A stretch of 64,000 bases of DNA from UBA10939 sp050942745 (GCA_050942745.1 JBMNNX010000003.1:11240-75239); one strand, 5' to 3'; counted from the stretch's first letter, positions 1 through 9,268 are shown. The notes: generated by a model not told the origin, from the letters alone. A program made the numbers and translations.

Positions 1-420
1 GCAGGAGACCCGCGGCTCGAGCAACCGAACGAGCCCCGCGCGCCGGCGAATGAACGCGGCCCGCCGATCGCGCGCCTCCCTCAAGTCCGCGTCGGAGAGC
101 TCGTCGGGCCTCCCGTCGTCCTGCGTCTGCTTCTCGATGAGCACGTGCTCGCGCGAGTCGGTGATGGTCTCGACGACGAAGACGTGGATCTCGCCGCGCC
201 TCTCAGCGGCGATGTGGACCGCCTCGGCCTTCTCGCGCTCGCTGTGCTCGGACAGGCTGTCGCGCCAGCGGTAATAGGGAACCCCCTCGACCTCCGCCGA
301 CGGCACGCGCAAGACGACGATCGGCTCCCGATCCTCGGCCCCACACACACAGTCGAGGAAGGCCTCGCGGATCTGCGGAGCGCACCGGACGATGAGTAGC
401 CCTGGGTCGATCAACTTCAT
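1..420 (-). CDS. Hypothetical protein, C-terminus cut by window edge
   Basis: The frame opens with ATG at 420 (MKLIDPGLLIVRC) and stays open to base 1, so at least 140 residues are present and the stop lies outside the window. The visible part is soluble and charged, with no signal peptide or membrane helix: VVLRVPSAEVEGVPYYRWRD near the start, IHVFVVETITDSREHVLIE in the middle, and an Arg-rich stretch near the edge. I do not recognise a family. It is divergent from the lipoprotein gene at 826. It is the only uninterrupted frame here with natural codon use; the overlapping frames on both strands are low-complexity Arg/Ser shadows. Confidence 0.6.
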   Translation of the reverse strand, partial: MKLIDPGLLIVRCAPQIREAFLDCVCGAEDREPIVVLRVPSAEVEGVPYYRWRDSLSEHSEREKAEAVHIAAERRGEIHVFVVETITDSREHVLIEKQTQDDGRPDELSDADLREARDRRAAFIRRRAGLVRLLEPRVSC

Positions 421-825
421 GCCTCGCCTCGTACCACGCTCCATCGGCCACAATTCTGCCTACTGCTGCCGGCATGCCGCTGCCGAATCTTCGCCCGCTC
501 TAAGGAGACAGTAGCTGCCCGGCCTCGGCGCGGCAGGCAATTCGTTTCTGTTCCGAGCACGACCATGATCCCCTCCAGCAGTTCGCGCCCATGCTATCGG
601 CCGCCAAGCCGGCTCCAACCGGCTATCGCGCAAACGCCGAGGGCGGCGTCGGACTGCGAGCAGATTCGAGAAGGCGACTTGCCGGCGCTCGCGGCGCCTC
701 AGGCGCCGCTTCGAGGCCGCCGGGGCCCGCCGCGCCGCATCCGGTTGAGCCAGCGGACGACAATGGGCTCTAATCGCCACTTCGTCGGCGCGACGGGTCG
801 CGCCGACCAGCCCGAGGAGACCCCG
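421..825. other. Divergent intergenic region, 405 bp
   Basis: The gap lies between the partial minus-strand gene and the plus-strand lipoprotein gene. I see no convincing coding frame, tRNA or strong promoter in it. A GAGGAGA ribosome-binding site at 814-820 belongs to the TTG start at 826. The longer reading that starts upstream at 565 would translate GC-rich filler and bury the signal peptide. Confidence 0.4.
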
Positions 826-2361
826 TTGAGAAAGCTCACCACACTGCTTCTGCTTCTGGCCGTCGCCGGCTGCGCCGCCGGACCACGCTACCAAGCCCGC
901 CCCGTCTCGAACGAGGCGGCAAACCTCTTCGCGCGCGCCGAGGCGCCGGGCCCCGGCTTCTCGCTCGTCATCGACATCGAGACCCTGCGCGAGCTCGGCT
1001 TCCTATCAGCGCCCCCGGCTGAGGGCGAGGCGCCGTCGACGACGCTCGCCGACGCCTGGGTGGCGACGCTGCCGGTGCTCATCGCGGCGGCCGACGATCC
1101 GACTAAGAAGACCCAGCTCGCGCGCCATGCCGTCATCGCGCGCCTGATCCAGCGCTGGAGCGTCTGGCCGCCGCACATGCAGCGGCTGGGACTGCTCCTC
1201 CCGACCGCGACCCTCGACAAGCAAGCCCTCTTCGACAACGGGGTCCTGCTGTTCGCGGTCGGCGCCGACGAGGCGACCAACAAGGCCGTGCTCGAAGGCT
1301 TCGCCGCGCTCGATCGCACCTACCGCTCCGCGCAGGGCGCGACACCCCGCATTCCCAAGATGCACCTCGAGCAGGGCCAGCTCTGCATCGAGGCCGAGAT
1401 GGTGCCCGTGCCGCTCTGCCTGCACGGCGGCGGGGGCTACTACGCGATGGGCACCGCGAAGGCCCTCGAGGCTGCGCTCGCGTCGGCCACCGTGCCCGCC
1501 CCCGCGGTCGATCCCGCGCTGCCGCCCGACGTCCTGCGCCTGCGCTACGACTACCCCGAGCTCGGCAAGGTCTCGGTCCGACTGAGCGGGCGCGACGCGC
1601 TCAAGCTCGAGGCCCGGCTCGAGAGCACCGAGCCGCAGCTCCTCGCCAAGCTCGAGGAGGTGCTGAACAAGATGGTCGCCCAGGGGGACCAGTCGCGCGC
1701 GGAGGCCCGCTCCCTGGTCGTCGCCGAGCTCGATCTGGCCAAGACCTCGCTCGCGGCCGATGCCGCCGCGCCGGCCGCGCTGAAGGCGACCGCGCAGGCG
1801 CTCACCGCGGACCTGGTGCTCGACCCGGAGGGGAACACCGAGGCGCTGCGCCAGTCGGCGAAGATCACGCGCGGGGCCAACGACCTTCAGGCCGAGCTGA
1901 CTTTCCCCGCGCCACTGATCAAAGCGACCGCCGAATGGCTGAACGGCCTGGCGACGATCTCCGCCATCGGAAGGATAGCGGGTATCGCCGTCCCCAACTT
2001 CATCAAGTACCAGTGCCGCTCGAAGCAATCGGAAGCGAGAGTGAACCTGCTCGGCCTCGCGAGCGCGCAGATGGTCTTCCGCGAAGAGAGAAGCGCCTGG
2101 AGCTCGAGCTTCGAAGAGCTCGGCTTCACGCCGTATGAGGGTACGCGCTACACCTACTGCATGGCGGGCCAGTGCCTGCCCTGCACGCGCGAGGGCTGCC
2201 AGGTCGAGGGCCCGAATCCCTGCGCCATCTACGAGGCCGGCCAGAACGACTTCATCGCGTGCGCCTTCGCCAACCTGCGGGGCGAGAGTGACACGCTCGA
2301 CGTCTGGCTCATCAACTCGAGCATCGCGCCGGAGCACGTCTCGAACGACTGCGCGGGCTAG
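826..2361 (+). CDS. Lipoprotein with pilin-like C-terminal domain
   Basis: The TTG start at 826 is chosen because GAGGAGA sits 5 bases upstream and it gives a clean lipoprotein signal (RKLTTLLLLLAVAGC). The product is 511 residues. Residues 20-370 form an Ala/Leu-rich domain with repeated DUF-like strands that I cannot assign. From about residue 378 the sequence changes to AIGRIAGIAVPNFIKYQCRS, then SEARVNLLGLASAQ, which is the characteristic alpha-1 and early globular part of type IV pilins of Myxococcota/Deltaproteobacteria. It is followed by a Cys-rich tail resembling pilin C-termini. Pilins normally begin with this helix after a prepilin leader; here it is internal, and the lipobox replaces the leader. 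Alternatively the pilin-like helix is a convergent amphipathic segment. Coding is certain; the function is not known. Confidence 0.8.
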   Translation: MRKLTTLLLLLAVAGCAAGPRYQARPVSNEAANLFARAEAPGPGFSLVIDIETLRELGFLSAPPAEGEAPSTTLADAWVATLPVLIAAADDPTKKTQLARHAVIARLIQRWSVWPPHMQRLGLLLPTATLDKQALFDNGVLLFAVGADEATNKAVLEGFAALDRTYRSAQGATPRIPKMHLEQGQLCIEAEMVPVPLCLHGGGGYYAMGTAKALEAALASATVPAPAVDPALPPDVLRLRYDYPELGKVSVRLSGRDALKLEARLESTEPQLLAKLEEVLNKMVAQGDQSRAEARSLVVAELDLAKTSLAADAAAPAALKATAQALTADLVLDPEGNTEALRQSAKITRGANDLQAELTFPAPLIKATAEWLNGLATISAIGRIAGIAVPNFIKYQCRSKQSEARVNLLGLASAQMVFREERSAWSSSFEELGFTPYEGTRYTYCMAGQCLPCTREGCQVEGPNPCAIYEAGQNDFIACAFANLRGESDTLDVWLINSSIAPEHVSNDCAG

Positions 2362-2415
2362 CCGGCCGCCGCGGCGATGCGCCCGGCGCCGGATCGAGCA
2401 CAGTCCTGGTTCTAA

Positions 2416-2447
2416 AGGTAGGGGCGCCCGCGGAGGCGCCCCTGCCT
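2416..2447 (+). terminator. Hairpin after the lipoprotein-pilin gene
   Basis: Two 13-base arms (AGGTAGGGGCGCC and GGCGCCCCTGCCT) are complementary apart from one wobble pair and enclose a 6-base loop. The hairpin lies 55 bp past the stop codon. There is no clear T-run, so it may act as a weak terminator or be a member of the widespread GTAGGGGCG-type intergenic palindromes. Confidence 0.45.
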
Positions 2448-2630
2448 CTTGGCGGTTCGGCCGCGGCCTGCCTGCCCGCCGGGCGGCGCTCCTCTACTTG
2501 CCCGCCTTTCTGGCTGCCGGCCGAGCGCACCGGAGCGCGCAGCCGCCGCGGGTGGGCGCGCCAGCATTCTGGAGGCTCTGCACTTCTCGTCTGTGCTGCC
2601 CGCAGCAAGCTTGACGGAGAGGAAGCTCCC

Positions 2631-3776
2631 ATGCCTCTCCAATCGAGAACCATCGCCTCGCTCGCTGTGCTGGCAGCCTTGCTCGTCGTCGCTCGCCCGG
2701 CGGCCGCGTTCGAGTCGCGAAGCGGCGACACCGTGCACATCACCGCCGACCAGACCATCGACGACGACCTCTACGTCTTCGCCACCACGATCATCGTCGA
2801 GGGCACGATCCAGGGCGACCTGGTCGCCTTCGGCCAGAACATCACGGTGAGCGGCACGGTCGAGGACCTGGTCGCCGCGGGCTCGAACATCCGCGTCGAC
2901 GGCACGGTCAACGGCTCGATGCGCGTCGCCGCCTCCGACGTCACCGTCGCCGGCCAGATCGCGCAGGACGCGGTCGTCGCCAGCGGCGACATCGACATCG
3001 AGCAGGGCGCGACGGTCGGCCGCGACGCCGTGCTCACCAGCGGCGAGCTGCGCATGGCGGGCCAGGTGACGCGCCGGCTCGTCGTCAGCGCGGGCTCGGT
3101 CGAGCTCGCCGGTGCGGTCGGCTCCAACGCGCGCATCGAGTCGGGCGAGCTGACCGTCGCCCCCAGCGCCTCGGTCGGCGGCAACCTCGAGTACTCGGCC
3201 ACCGACGAGGCCGAGATCGACCCCGGCGCGCGCATCGGCGGCGAGGTCGTGCGCCTGCCGTCGAAGAAGCGCGACGGCGTGGGCGCCTTCGCGGCCTTCC
3301 TCCTCATCTGGCTGCGCCTGCTCGTCGGCCTCTGCCTCGTCGGGCTCATCCTCGTCCTCGCGCTGCCCGAGCGCGCGCGCCGCACCCTACGCAGCTTCCG
3401 CTTCCGCCCCGGCGAGAGCCTGGCCGTCGGCCTCATCACCATGATCGTCGTGCCGATAGTCGCCCTCGCCGTCCTCGTCCTCGGCTTCTTCATCGGCGGC
3501 TGGTGGATCGCGCTGATGATCTTAGGCGCCTACCTCATCGTGCTCGCCTTCGCGCTGCCCGCAACCGGCCTGTGGATAGGCAGCGCCATCCTGCGGCGCC
3601 GCGACTGGACGCGCGGCAGGCTCGTCGGCGCCCTGGCCCTGGGGCTCTTCCTGCTGATGCTGGTGATCCTGCTGCCGTTCCTCGGGCCGGCCATCGCCAT
3701 CGTGGCGACGATCTGGGGCCTGGGCGCGCTGCTGCGGGGCTTCGGCACGCGCACCGCGGGCGAGCTGCCGGCCTAG
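2631..3776 (+). CDS. Exported bactofilin-like polymer-forming protein with membrane tail
   Basis: The product is 381 residues, with GGAGAGGAAG upstream of ATG 2631. The signal peptide ends near AAAFES. Residues 30-205 are a right-handed beta-helix type repeat (units such as VEGTIQGDLVAFGQNITVSG, then AGSNIRVDGTVNGS), as in the polymer-forming cytoskeletal/bactofilin superfamily. Residues 220-375 hold about four hydrophobic helices with short charged loops. Classical bactofilins are cytosolic and lack both signal and helices; this architecture would place the beta-helix outside the cytoplasmic membrane. The SDR gene follows by 18 bp, so co-transcription is likely, though no functional link is obvious. 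Confidence 0.8.
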   Translation: MPLQSRTIASLAVLAALLVVARPAAAFESRSGDTVHITADQTIDDDLYVFATTIIVEGTIQGDLVAFGQNITVSGTVEDLVAAGSNIRVDGTVNGSMRVAASDVTVAGQIAQDAVVASGDIDIEQGATVGRDAVLTSGELRMAGQVTRRLVVSAGSVELAGAVGSNARIESGELTVAPSASVGGNLEYSATDEAEIDPGARIGGEVVRLPSKKRDGVGAFAAFLLIWLRLLVGLCLVGLILVLALPERARRTLRSFRFRPGESLAVGLITMIVVPIVALAVLVLGFFIGGWWIALMILGAYLIVLAFALPATGLWIGSAILRRRDWTRGRLVGALALGLFLLMLVILLPFLGPAIAIVATIWGLGALLRGFGTRTAGELPA

Positions 3777-3794
3777 CGGCCGAAGGAGATCGCG

Positions 3795-4604
3795 GTGCGG
3801 GGCAAGGTCGTCCTCGTCAGCGGCTCGACCGACGGCATCGGGAAGCAGGCGGCGCTCGAGCTGGCGCGCCGCGGCGCGCGGGTCTTCGTCCACGGGCGCG
3901 ATCCGGACAAGGGCCGCGCGGTCGCCGACGAGCTGCGGCGGGCGAGCGGAAACCCGCGCATCGAGCTGCTGCTCGCCGACTTCGCCTCGTTCGACCAGGT
4001 GCGCGCCCTGGCCAAGGAGCTGCGCAAAGAGACCGACCGCCTCGACGTGCTCGTCAACAACGCGGGCCTTTACGCGCCCGAGCGCGAGCTGACCGTGGAC
4101 GGCCTCGAGCTCACCTTCCAGGTGAACTACCTCTCGCACTTCCTGCTCACCGAGCTGCTGCTCGATCTGATCGTGGCGAGCGCGCCGGCGCGGGTGATCT
4201 GCGTCAGCTCGACGCTGCATCGCCACGCGCACCTCGACTTCGACAACCTGCAGGGCGAGCGGCGCTACGACGGCGACGAGGCCTACGCGGTCTCGAAGCT
4301 GGCGATGGCGCTCTTCGCCCGCGAGCTCGCGCGGCGGCTCTTCGGCACCGGGGTCACGGCGAACGCGGTGCACCCCGGCGGCGCGGACACCAAGCTGCTG
4401 CGCGGCCGCTACGGCCCCGGAGGCGGCCCGCCCGAGCTCGCCGCGCGGTCGATCGTCTACCTCGCCACCTCGGACGAGGCCGCCCGCGTGACAGGCGCCT
4501 ACTTCGACAGGACCGGCTGGCGCGCCCCTTCGCCCGAGGCCTTAGACGACGAGCTGGCGCGCCGGCTGTGGGAGCTGAGCGAGCGGCTCACCAGCCTGCG
4601 TTAG
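3795..4604 (+). CDS. Short-chain dehydrogenase/reductase (retinol dehydrogenase-like)
   Basis: The start is GTG 3795 with AAGGAG 7 bases upstream; 269 residues. Rossmann features are in order: the nucleotide loop VSGSTDGIG near the N-terminus, NNAG near residue 90, the catalytic serine in CVSST near 140, and YAVSK near 165. The classical SDR family uses NAD(P)H to oxidise or reduce alcohols and ketones. The body most resembles WW-domain oxidoreductase/retinol dehydrogenase relatives (VNYLSHFLLTELL, VHPGG); the substrate is unknown. The 3' end overlaps the convergent quinone reductase-like gene by 17 bp. Confidence 0.9.
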   Translation: MRGKVVLVSGSTDGIGKQAALELARRGARVFVHGRDPDKGRAVADELRRASGNPRIELLLADFASFDQVRALAKELRKETDRLDVLVNNAGLYAPERELTVDGLELTFQVNYLSHFLLTELLLDLIVASAPARVICVSSTLHRHAHLDFDNLQGERRYDGDEAYAVSKLAMALFARELARRLFGTGVTANAVHPGGADTKLLRGRYGPGGGPPELAARSIVYLATSDEAARVTGAYFDRTGWRAPSPEALDDELARRLWELSERLTSLR

Positions 4605-5208
4605 CGGGCTCGGCGGCGCGCTGCTCGGCGAGGACGGCCCGGACCTGGGCGCGCACGTCCTCGAGCATCTCGGCGCGCCTAGCGTCGGTCACTAGGGGCA
4701 CGGCGAAGTAGTTCTTGTAGTGGACCGGGTTGAGCCCGGTCGAACGCAGCGAGCCGGACATCACCGTGACCCGCATGGCCTCGGTCATGCCGCTCTTGCG
4801 GTCGGACTCCTCGTCGGCACCCGAGGTCGTCAGCACCAGCGCGCGCCGGCCGCCGAGCAGGCCTTGGATTCCCTGCGCCGTCGCCTGGTACGCAAAGCCC
4901 ACGCTGAAGACCCTGTCGAACCAGCCTTTGACCATGGCCGGGCGCTCGTACCACCAGATCGGATAGACGAAGACGAGCAGGTCGGCCCACAGCACGTCGG
5001 CCTGCTCGCGCGCGACGTCCTCGCGCACCGTGCCCTTGAAGAGGGCCTCGAAGTCTTCGGGGCCGAGCGCCGGGCTCCAGCCCTGCGCGTAGAGGTCGTG
5101 GAGGCGCACCTCGTGGCCGAGCCGCTCGAGCTCCTCCCGCGCGACATCGGCGATGGCCTTGCAGAAGCTCTTCGGGTTGGGGTGCGCGTAGACGATGAGC
5201 GCCTTCAT
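4588..5208 (-). CDS. NAD(P)H:quinone oxidoreductase-like flavodoxin-fold protein
   Basis: ATG 5208 has GGAGGAAG just upstream; 206 residues. MKALIVYAHPNPKSF at the N-terminus and FVYPIWWYERPAMVKGWFD in the middle are hallmark segments of the NQO/KefF/MdaB-like flavodoxin-2 family, which binds FAD or FMN and transfers two electrons from NAD(P)H to quinones. TTSGADEES corresponds to the dinucleotide/flavin loop. Divergent to the methyltransferase-like gene and convergent with the SDR gene. Quinone detoxification is the likely role; the physiological acceptor cannot be read from sequence. Confidence 0.88.
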   Translation of the reverse strand: MKALIVYAHPNPKSFCKAIADVAREELERLGHEVRLHDLYAQGWSPALGPEDFEALFKGTVREDVAREQADVLWADLLVFVYPIWWYERPAMVKGWFDRVFSVGFAYQATAQGIQGLLGGRRALVLTTSGADEESDRKSGMTEAMRVTVMSGSLRSTGLNPVHYKNYFAVPLVTDARRAEMLEDVRAQVRAVLAEQRAAEPANAGW

Positions 5209-5373
5209 GCTTCCTCCGGGCGAGTGTCAACTGCCGAGCCTTGTTCGGCGCACGAGAAAGGTAATCAACCCGCCTCCGGCCCGCCATGGTTTCGTACCCG
5301 TCCGACAAGTCGCGAATCGGGCGCGCACCGCACCGGGCGAGCACCCGGTGCCGCCGCCGCAATGGAGCCGTCG

Positions 5374-6156
5374 ATGTCGCAGGACCAGGAGAGCGCGCTC
5401 CCGAGAGAGCTGACCGCGGAAGCCTTCCTCGCCTACCAGTTCGAGCAGTACCGCCTGCTCGACGCCGCCGTCGGCGCGCTGTTCGAGCCCGGGCGCCGGC
5501 TCACGTGCCTGAGCGTCGGCGGCTCGGACTCGGCCGCGCTCTTCTTCGGGGCGATGCGCGGGCGCTTCTCGCTCGTCGCGGACCTGTCGAAGGACCTCGA
5601 GTCGAGCCTGTGGCTGCGCGCGCGGCTGCTGCGGCCGGCGATCCCGGCGGAGGTCGAGATCCGCTCCCTCGACGCGGACCTCTTCGACGACCGGGCCCTC
5701 GGGATCCTCGAGGGGCCCGACGGCGCGCAGCACTTCGACGTCTGCTTCCTCCACAAGATGCTGCACCACCTGCGCGAGAACCGCTGCCGCTTCGCCGACG
5801 CGCTGCCCGAGCACCCGGGCAAGGATCACGAGTGCGTCGGGGCGCTGCGAGCGGAGAAGGTCTTCGAGCGGCTGCACCAGTTCGCGCGCGCGCTCGTCGT
5901 CTCCGAGCGCTTCGCCCTCGACGAGGATCCCGACAAGGACGGAGCGCAAGGCGGGATGCTCTCGATCGACGAAATGGAGTCCACGCTGCTCGCCGCCTCG
6001 CGCCTCGGCAGGGTCGAGGTCTTTCAGCCGGTGCGCGCGACAGTGCGTTCGCGGGCGCGCAAGGCGAAGCTGCCGGAAAGGCTCCGTGACAGGCTTCGGC
6101 TGGTGGACTACGTGCTCTTCGCCTCCATCGACGAGCGCGGGCCGCGCCCCCGGTAG
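5374..6156 (+). CDS. SAM-dependent methyltransferase-like protein
   Basis: ATG 5374 is favoured over ATG 5362 because GGAG lies 6 bases upstream of it; 260 residues. A Rossmann-type order is visible: LTCLSVGGSDSAALFFG as a motif-I-like glycine loop near residue 45, LVADLSKDLESS as motif-II acid, RSLDADLFDD, and FDVCFLHKMLHHLRE as the post-I strand. This is the layout of class I methyltransferases, although the glycine loop is not the textbook GxGxG. The C-terminus contains VSERFALDEDPDKDGAQGG and a final hydrophobic strand LVDYVLFASI. The substrate is unknown. A palindromic repeat follows the gene. Confidence 0.65.
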   Translation: MSQDQESALPRELTAEAFLAYQFEQYRLLDAAVGALFEPGRRLTCLSVGGSDSAALFFGAMRGRFSLVADLSKDLESSLWLRARLLRPAIPAEVEIRSLDADLFDDRALGILEGPDGAQHFDVCFLHKMLHHLRENRCRFADALPEHPGKDHECVGALRAEKVFERLHQFARALVVSERFALDEDPDKDGAQGGMLSIDEMESTLLAASRLGRVEVFQPVRATVRSRARKAKLPERLRDRLRLVDYVLFASIDERGPRPR

Positions 6157-6486
6157 CTTTGCGCGTGCCTCCCGCCGCCCCCGGTCACCCTGAGCGTAGC
6201 TCCCGCCGCTAGAAGCGGCGGGAGCGGAGTCGAAGGGCCTCCCGTCACTGCCTCCGGCGACCGGAGGCACGTCCCTCGAGCGCAGAGCGCCACGGGACAT
6301 AGCTCATCAGCGAGCTTCGCGCGCGAGCCAGCACGGTGGAACCCGAGGTCCCCCTGCCCGTGTAGACAGGCTTCGCACCCTCATTGTATTGCCTCTCACC
6401 ACCCGGCGAGGCGCTCCAACCGCTCCCCGACTTCGCGTCACGAGCACAGGACGGCTTCTCGATAATCGCCGCGGTTTGGGGGACTC
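6157..6486. other. Intergenic region with palindromic repeat, 330 bp
   Basis: It holds one copy of the GTCACCCTGAGC repeat (annotated separately) and a GC-moderate leader before the surface-protein gene. No coding frame is convincing. Confidence 0.4.
6181..6238 (+). repeat. Palindromic intergenic repeat, family A copy 1
   Basis: The unit reads GGTCACCCTGAGCGTAGC, then a GC hairpin (CCCGCCGC / GCGGCGGG), then GAGTCGAAGGG. Copies 2 and 3 follow at 9070 and 9213; copies 4 and 5 are inside a coding region near 57.7 kb. Its position just past the methyltransferase stop would suit a REP-like or terminator role. Confidence 0.8.
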
Positions 6487-9063
6487 ATGAAATCCCGCTT
6501 TCTATCAATGACCGCGTTGTTCTGCTTCGCGGCCCTCATGTCCTGCGCATCCGGGGACTCCGACGAGAGCCCCGACACCGACTTGGGCCAGGCTTCAAGC
6601 GCCATGAGCGCGCCGGTCTGCGGCAACGGGCTCCTCGAGCCCGGCGAGCAATGCGACGACCGCAACCCCCTGCCCGGCGACGGCTGCTCGGCATCTTGCC
6701 AGGTCGAGCCGCACTTCGCGTGCACTGACGGCATCGGCTGGGGGCGAAACGACTACGGCCAGGCGCGAGCTCAGGGGCCGCTCTCGAGAGTAATGGCGAT
6801 CGCTGCTGGCGACGGCCACAGCCTGGCGCTCAAGTCGGACGGGACGATAGCCGCCTGGGGATACAACGGCTACGGCCAAGCCAGCGCACCCGCAGGGTTC
6901 TCGAACGTCGTGGCGATTGCCGGGGGCGGCGACCACAGCCTGGCGCTCAAGTCGGACGGAACGGTGGTCGCCTGGGGGGATGACGACTGGGGCCAGTCCA
7001 GCGTCCCCGCCGGGCTCTCGAACGTCGTGGCGATCGCTGCAGGCATGTCGCACAGCGTCGCCTTGAAATCGGACGGAACGGTGGTCGATTGGGGATTCAT
7101 CGACCTCTTCCAGACCGACGTCCCCGAAGAGGCCACGGAGGTGGTGGCGATCGCGGCGGGCGGCATCCACAACCTGGCGCTCAAGTCGGACGGGACCGTA
7201 GTCGCCTGGGGAGACAACAACTACGGCCAGGCCAGCGTCCCCGCAGGGCTCTCGGACGTCGTGGCGGTCGCCGCGGGCGGCGACCACAGCCTGGCGCTCA
7301 AATCGGACGGAACGGTGGTCACTTGGGGAGACGACGAATGGGGCCAGTCTAGCGTCCCCGCTGGGCTCTCGAACGTCGTGGCGATAGCCGCCGGCCAGGA
7401 CTTCAGCCTGGCGCTCAAGTCGGACGGCACGGTTATCGGCTGGGGACACAACGGCTCTGGCCAGGCCGACGTCCCCGCCGGGCTCTCGAACGTGGTGGCG
7501 ATAGCCGCCGGCGCCGAGCACAGCCTTGCGTTGAAGTCCGACGGGACCGTGGCCGCCTGGGGAATCAACGACTATGGCCAGATCGACGTCCCCACCGGGC
7601 TCTCGGGCGTGGTGGCGATAGCCGCCGGCACCAACCACAGCCTCGCCCTCAAGTCCGACGGGACGGTGGTCGCCTGGGGTCGCAACAACTACGGCCAGCT
7701 CGACGTCACCGCCGGGCTCTCGGACGTCGTGGCGATCGCCGCGGGTGGCGACCACAGCTGGCGCTCAAATCGGACGGAACGGTGGTCGCCTGGGGATACG
7801 ACGACTTCGGCCAAGCCAACGTCCCCGCTGATCTGTCGGGAGCGGTGGCCGTCGCTGCTGGCCTCTTCCACAGCATTGCGCTCAAGTCGGACGGGACGAT
7901 GGTCACGTGGGGCCTGACCATCGATGGCGCGCTCAACGTGCCCGCCGGGCTCTCGGGAGTGGTGGCGATCGCCGCGGGCGACCGCTACAGCCTCGCTCTG
8001 AAGTCGGACGGGACGGTGGCCGCTTGGGGTGCCAGCCACCACGTGGAAACCAATATCCCCACCGGGCTCTCGGGGGTCGTCGCGTTGGCTGCAGGCCCCC
8101 GTGCCCAGCACGCCCTCGTGATCACGAGCTTCTGCTCCCTGCTCGGCTCGCTCTTCGTCACGCCTGAGCCGCCGGGCGCCAACTGCCGTCACTGGCGGGC
8201 AGAAGATCGATGCCTATGAGGCCGATCTCTCGGTGACCGTGACCTACCTCTGCAACGGCACCGACGGCGCCACCGCCAACGTCTCGGTGACCGACGAGCC
8301 CGCGGGAGCCAACTGCACCAATGGCGGCAAGCGGATCGAAACGAGCGTGGGCTCCGGCCCGACCGTCACCTCCTTCATCTGCAACGGCGCCGACGGCGTG
8401 AGCGTGCTGGCTGTGGCCGAGCCTGCCGGTGCGAACTGCCCTTACGGCGGCATCAAGCTCACCGGCGCCGGCGAAGACCAGTACGTCTGCAACGGCGCGC
8501 CGGGCGAAGACGGACTGAAGGCGCTCATGGCCACCTCGCCCGAGCCTGCTGGCGCCAATTGCAGCTACGGCGGCACGCGGATCGACACCGGCATCGACCG
8601 CGACGGCGATGGCGAGCTCGACGCCGAAGAGATCACCGCGACGCAGTACGTCTGCGACGCCGGCACCACGCTTGTGGCGACCAAGCCCGAGCCGGCGGGC
8701 GCCAACTGCAGCTATGGCGGAACGCGCATCGACAGCGGCATCGACCTCGATCGCGACGGCGAGCTCGACTCCAAGGAAGTCACTGCGACCGAGTATGTCT
8801 GCGCCTCCGGCACCACTCTGGTGGTCACCTCGCCCGAGCCGCCAGGGGACAACTGCGAGGCTGGAGGGACGCGAATCGCCACCGGCATCGACCGCGACGG
8901 CGACGGCAGTCTCGGAGACGACGAGGTCCTTGCGACTTCCTTTGCCTGCAACGGCGCGGCGGGAGCAAATGGGACCAGCGAGCAAGGCTGCTCGGCGGAC
9001 GGCGCCGGTTTCGGATGGCTTGCCCTACCGGCGATCTTGTGCGCGCTGCAGCGGAGGCGCTGA
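6487..9063 (+). pseudogene. RCC1-repeat surface lipoprotein with MYXO-CTERM-like tail, two compensating frameshifts
   Basis: Three frames make one protein of about 858 residues. In order: signal with a lipobox (LMSC), a DUF4215-type Cys motif (CGNGLLEPGEQCDD), eleven 39-residue RCC1-like units (core AAGxxHSLALKSDGTVVAWG), six EPAGANC-type repeats of which the last three carry DxDxDG acidic loops, and a tail with Cys, a hydrophobic stretch and RRR, matching the MYXO-CTERM sorting pattern. The first frame breaks near 7758, where one C of the recurring CACAGCCTGGC is missing. The second breaks near 8186, where one extra base precedes ACTGGCGGG. The losses cancel, so either two sequencing errors or phase-switching indels explain them. 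Family knowledge predicts a surface-anchored protein; any ligand is unknown. Confidence 0.85.
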
Positions 9064-9069
9064 GCCCTC

Positions 9070-9125
9070 CCGGTCACCCTGAGCGTAGCTCCCGCCGCTT
9101 CAGCGGCGGGAGCGGAGTCGAAGGG
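9070..9125 (+). repeat. Palindromic intergenic repeat, family A copy 2
   Basis: Almost identical to copy 1: CGGTCACCCTGAGCGTAGC, hairpin CCCGCCGCTTCAGCGGCGGG, GAGTCGAAGGG. It begins 7 bp after the surface-protein stop codon. Confidence 0.8.
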
Positions 9126-9212
9126 CACCGCGACCTTGCCCAACGCGAACCGAACCGCGTCCCCTGAGACGCGCCGGCACGAAGGCCGGCGCTCCTCTTC
9201 CCGCGCCGTGGA

Positions 9213-9268
9213 CCCCGGTCACCCTGAGGGTAGCTCCCGCAGGTCCAGCGGCGGGAGCGTTTCAAGGG
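9213..9268 (+). repeat. Palindromic intergenic repeat, family A copy 3 (diverged)
   Basis: Begins CCCGGTCACCCTGAGGGTAGC and ends GGGAGCGTTTCAAGGG; several substitutions have disrupted the central hairpin and the GAGTCGAAGGG end. Confidence 0.65.

Noticed and set aside
5362..5373. ATG 5362 as the methyltransferase start
   Set aside because: It has no ribosome-binding site; ATG 5374 has GGAG 6 bases upstream.
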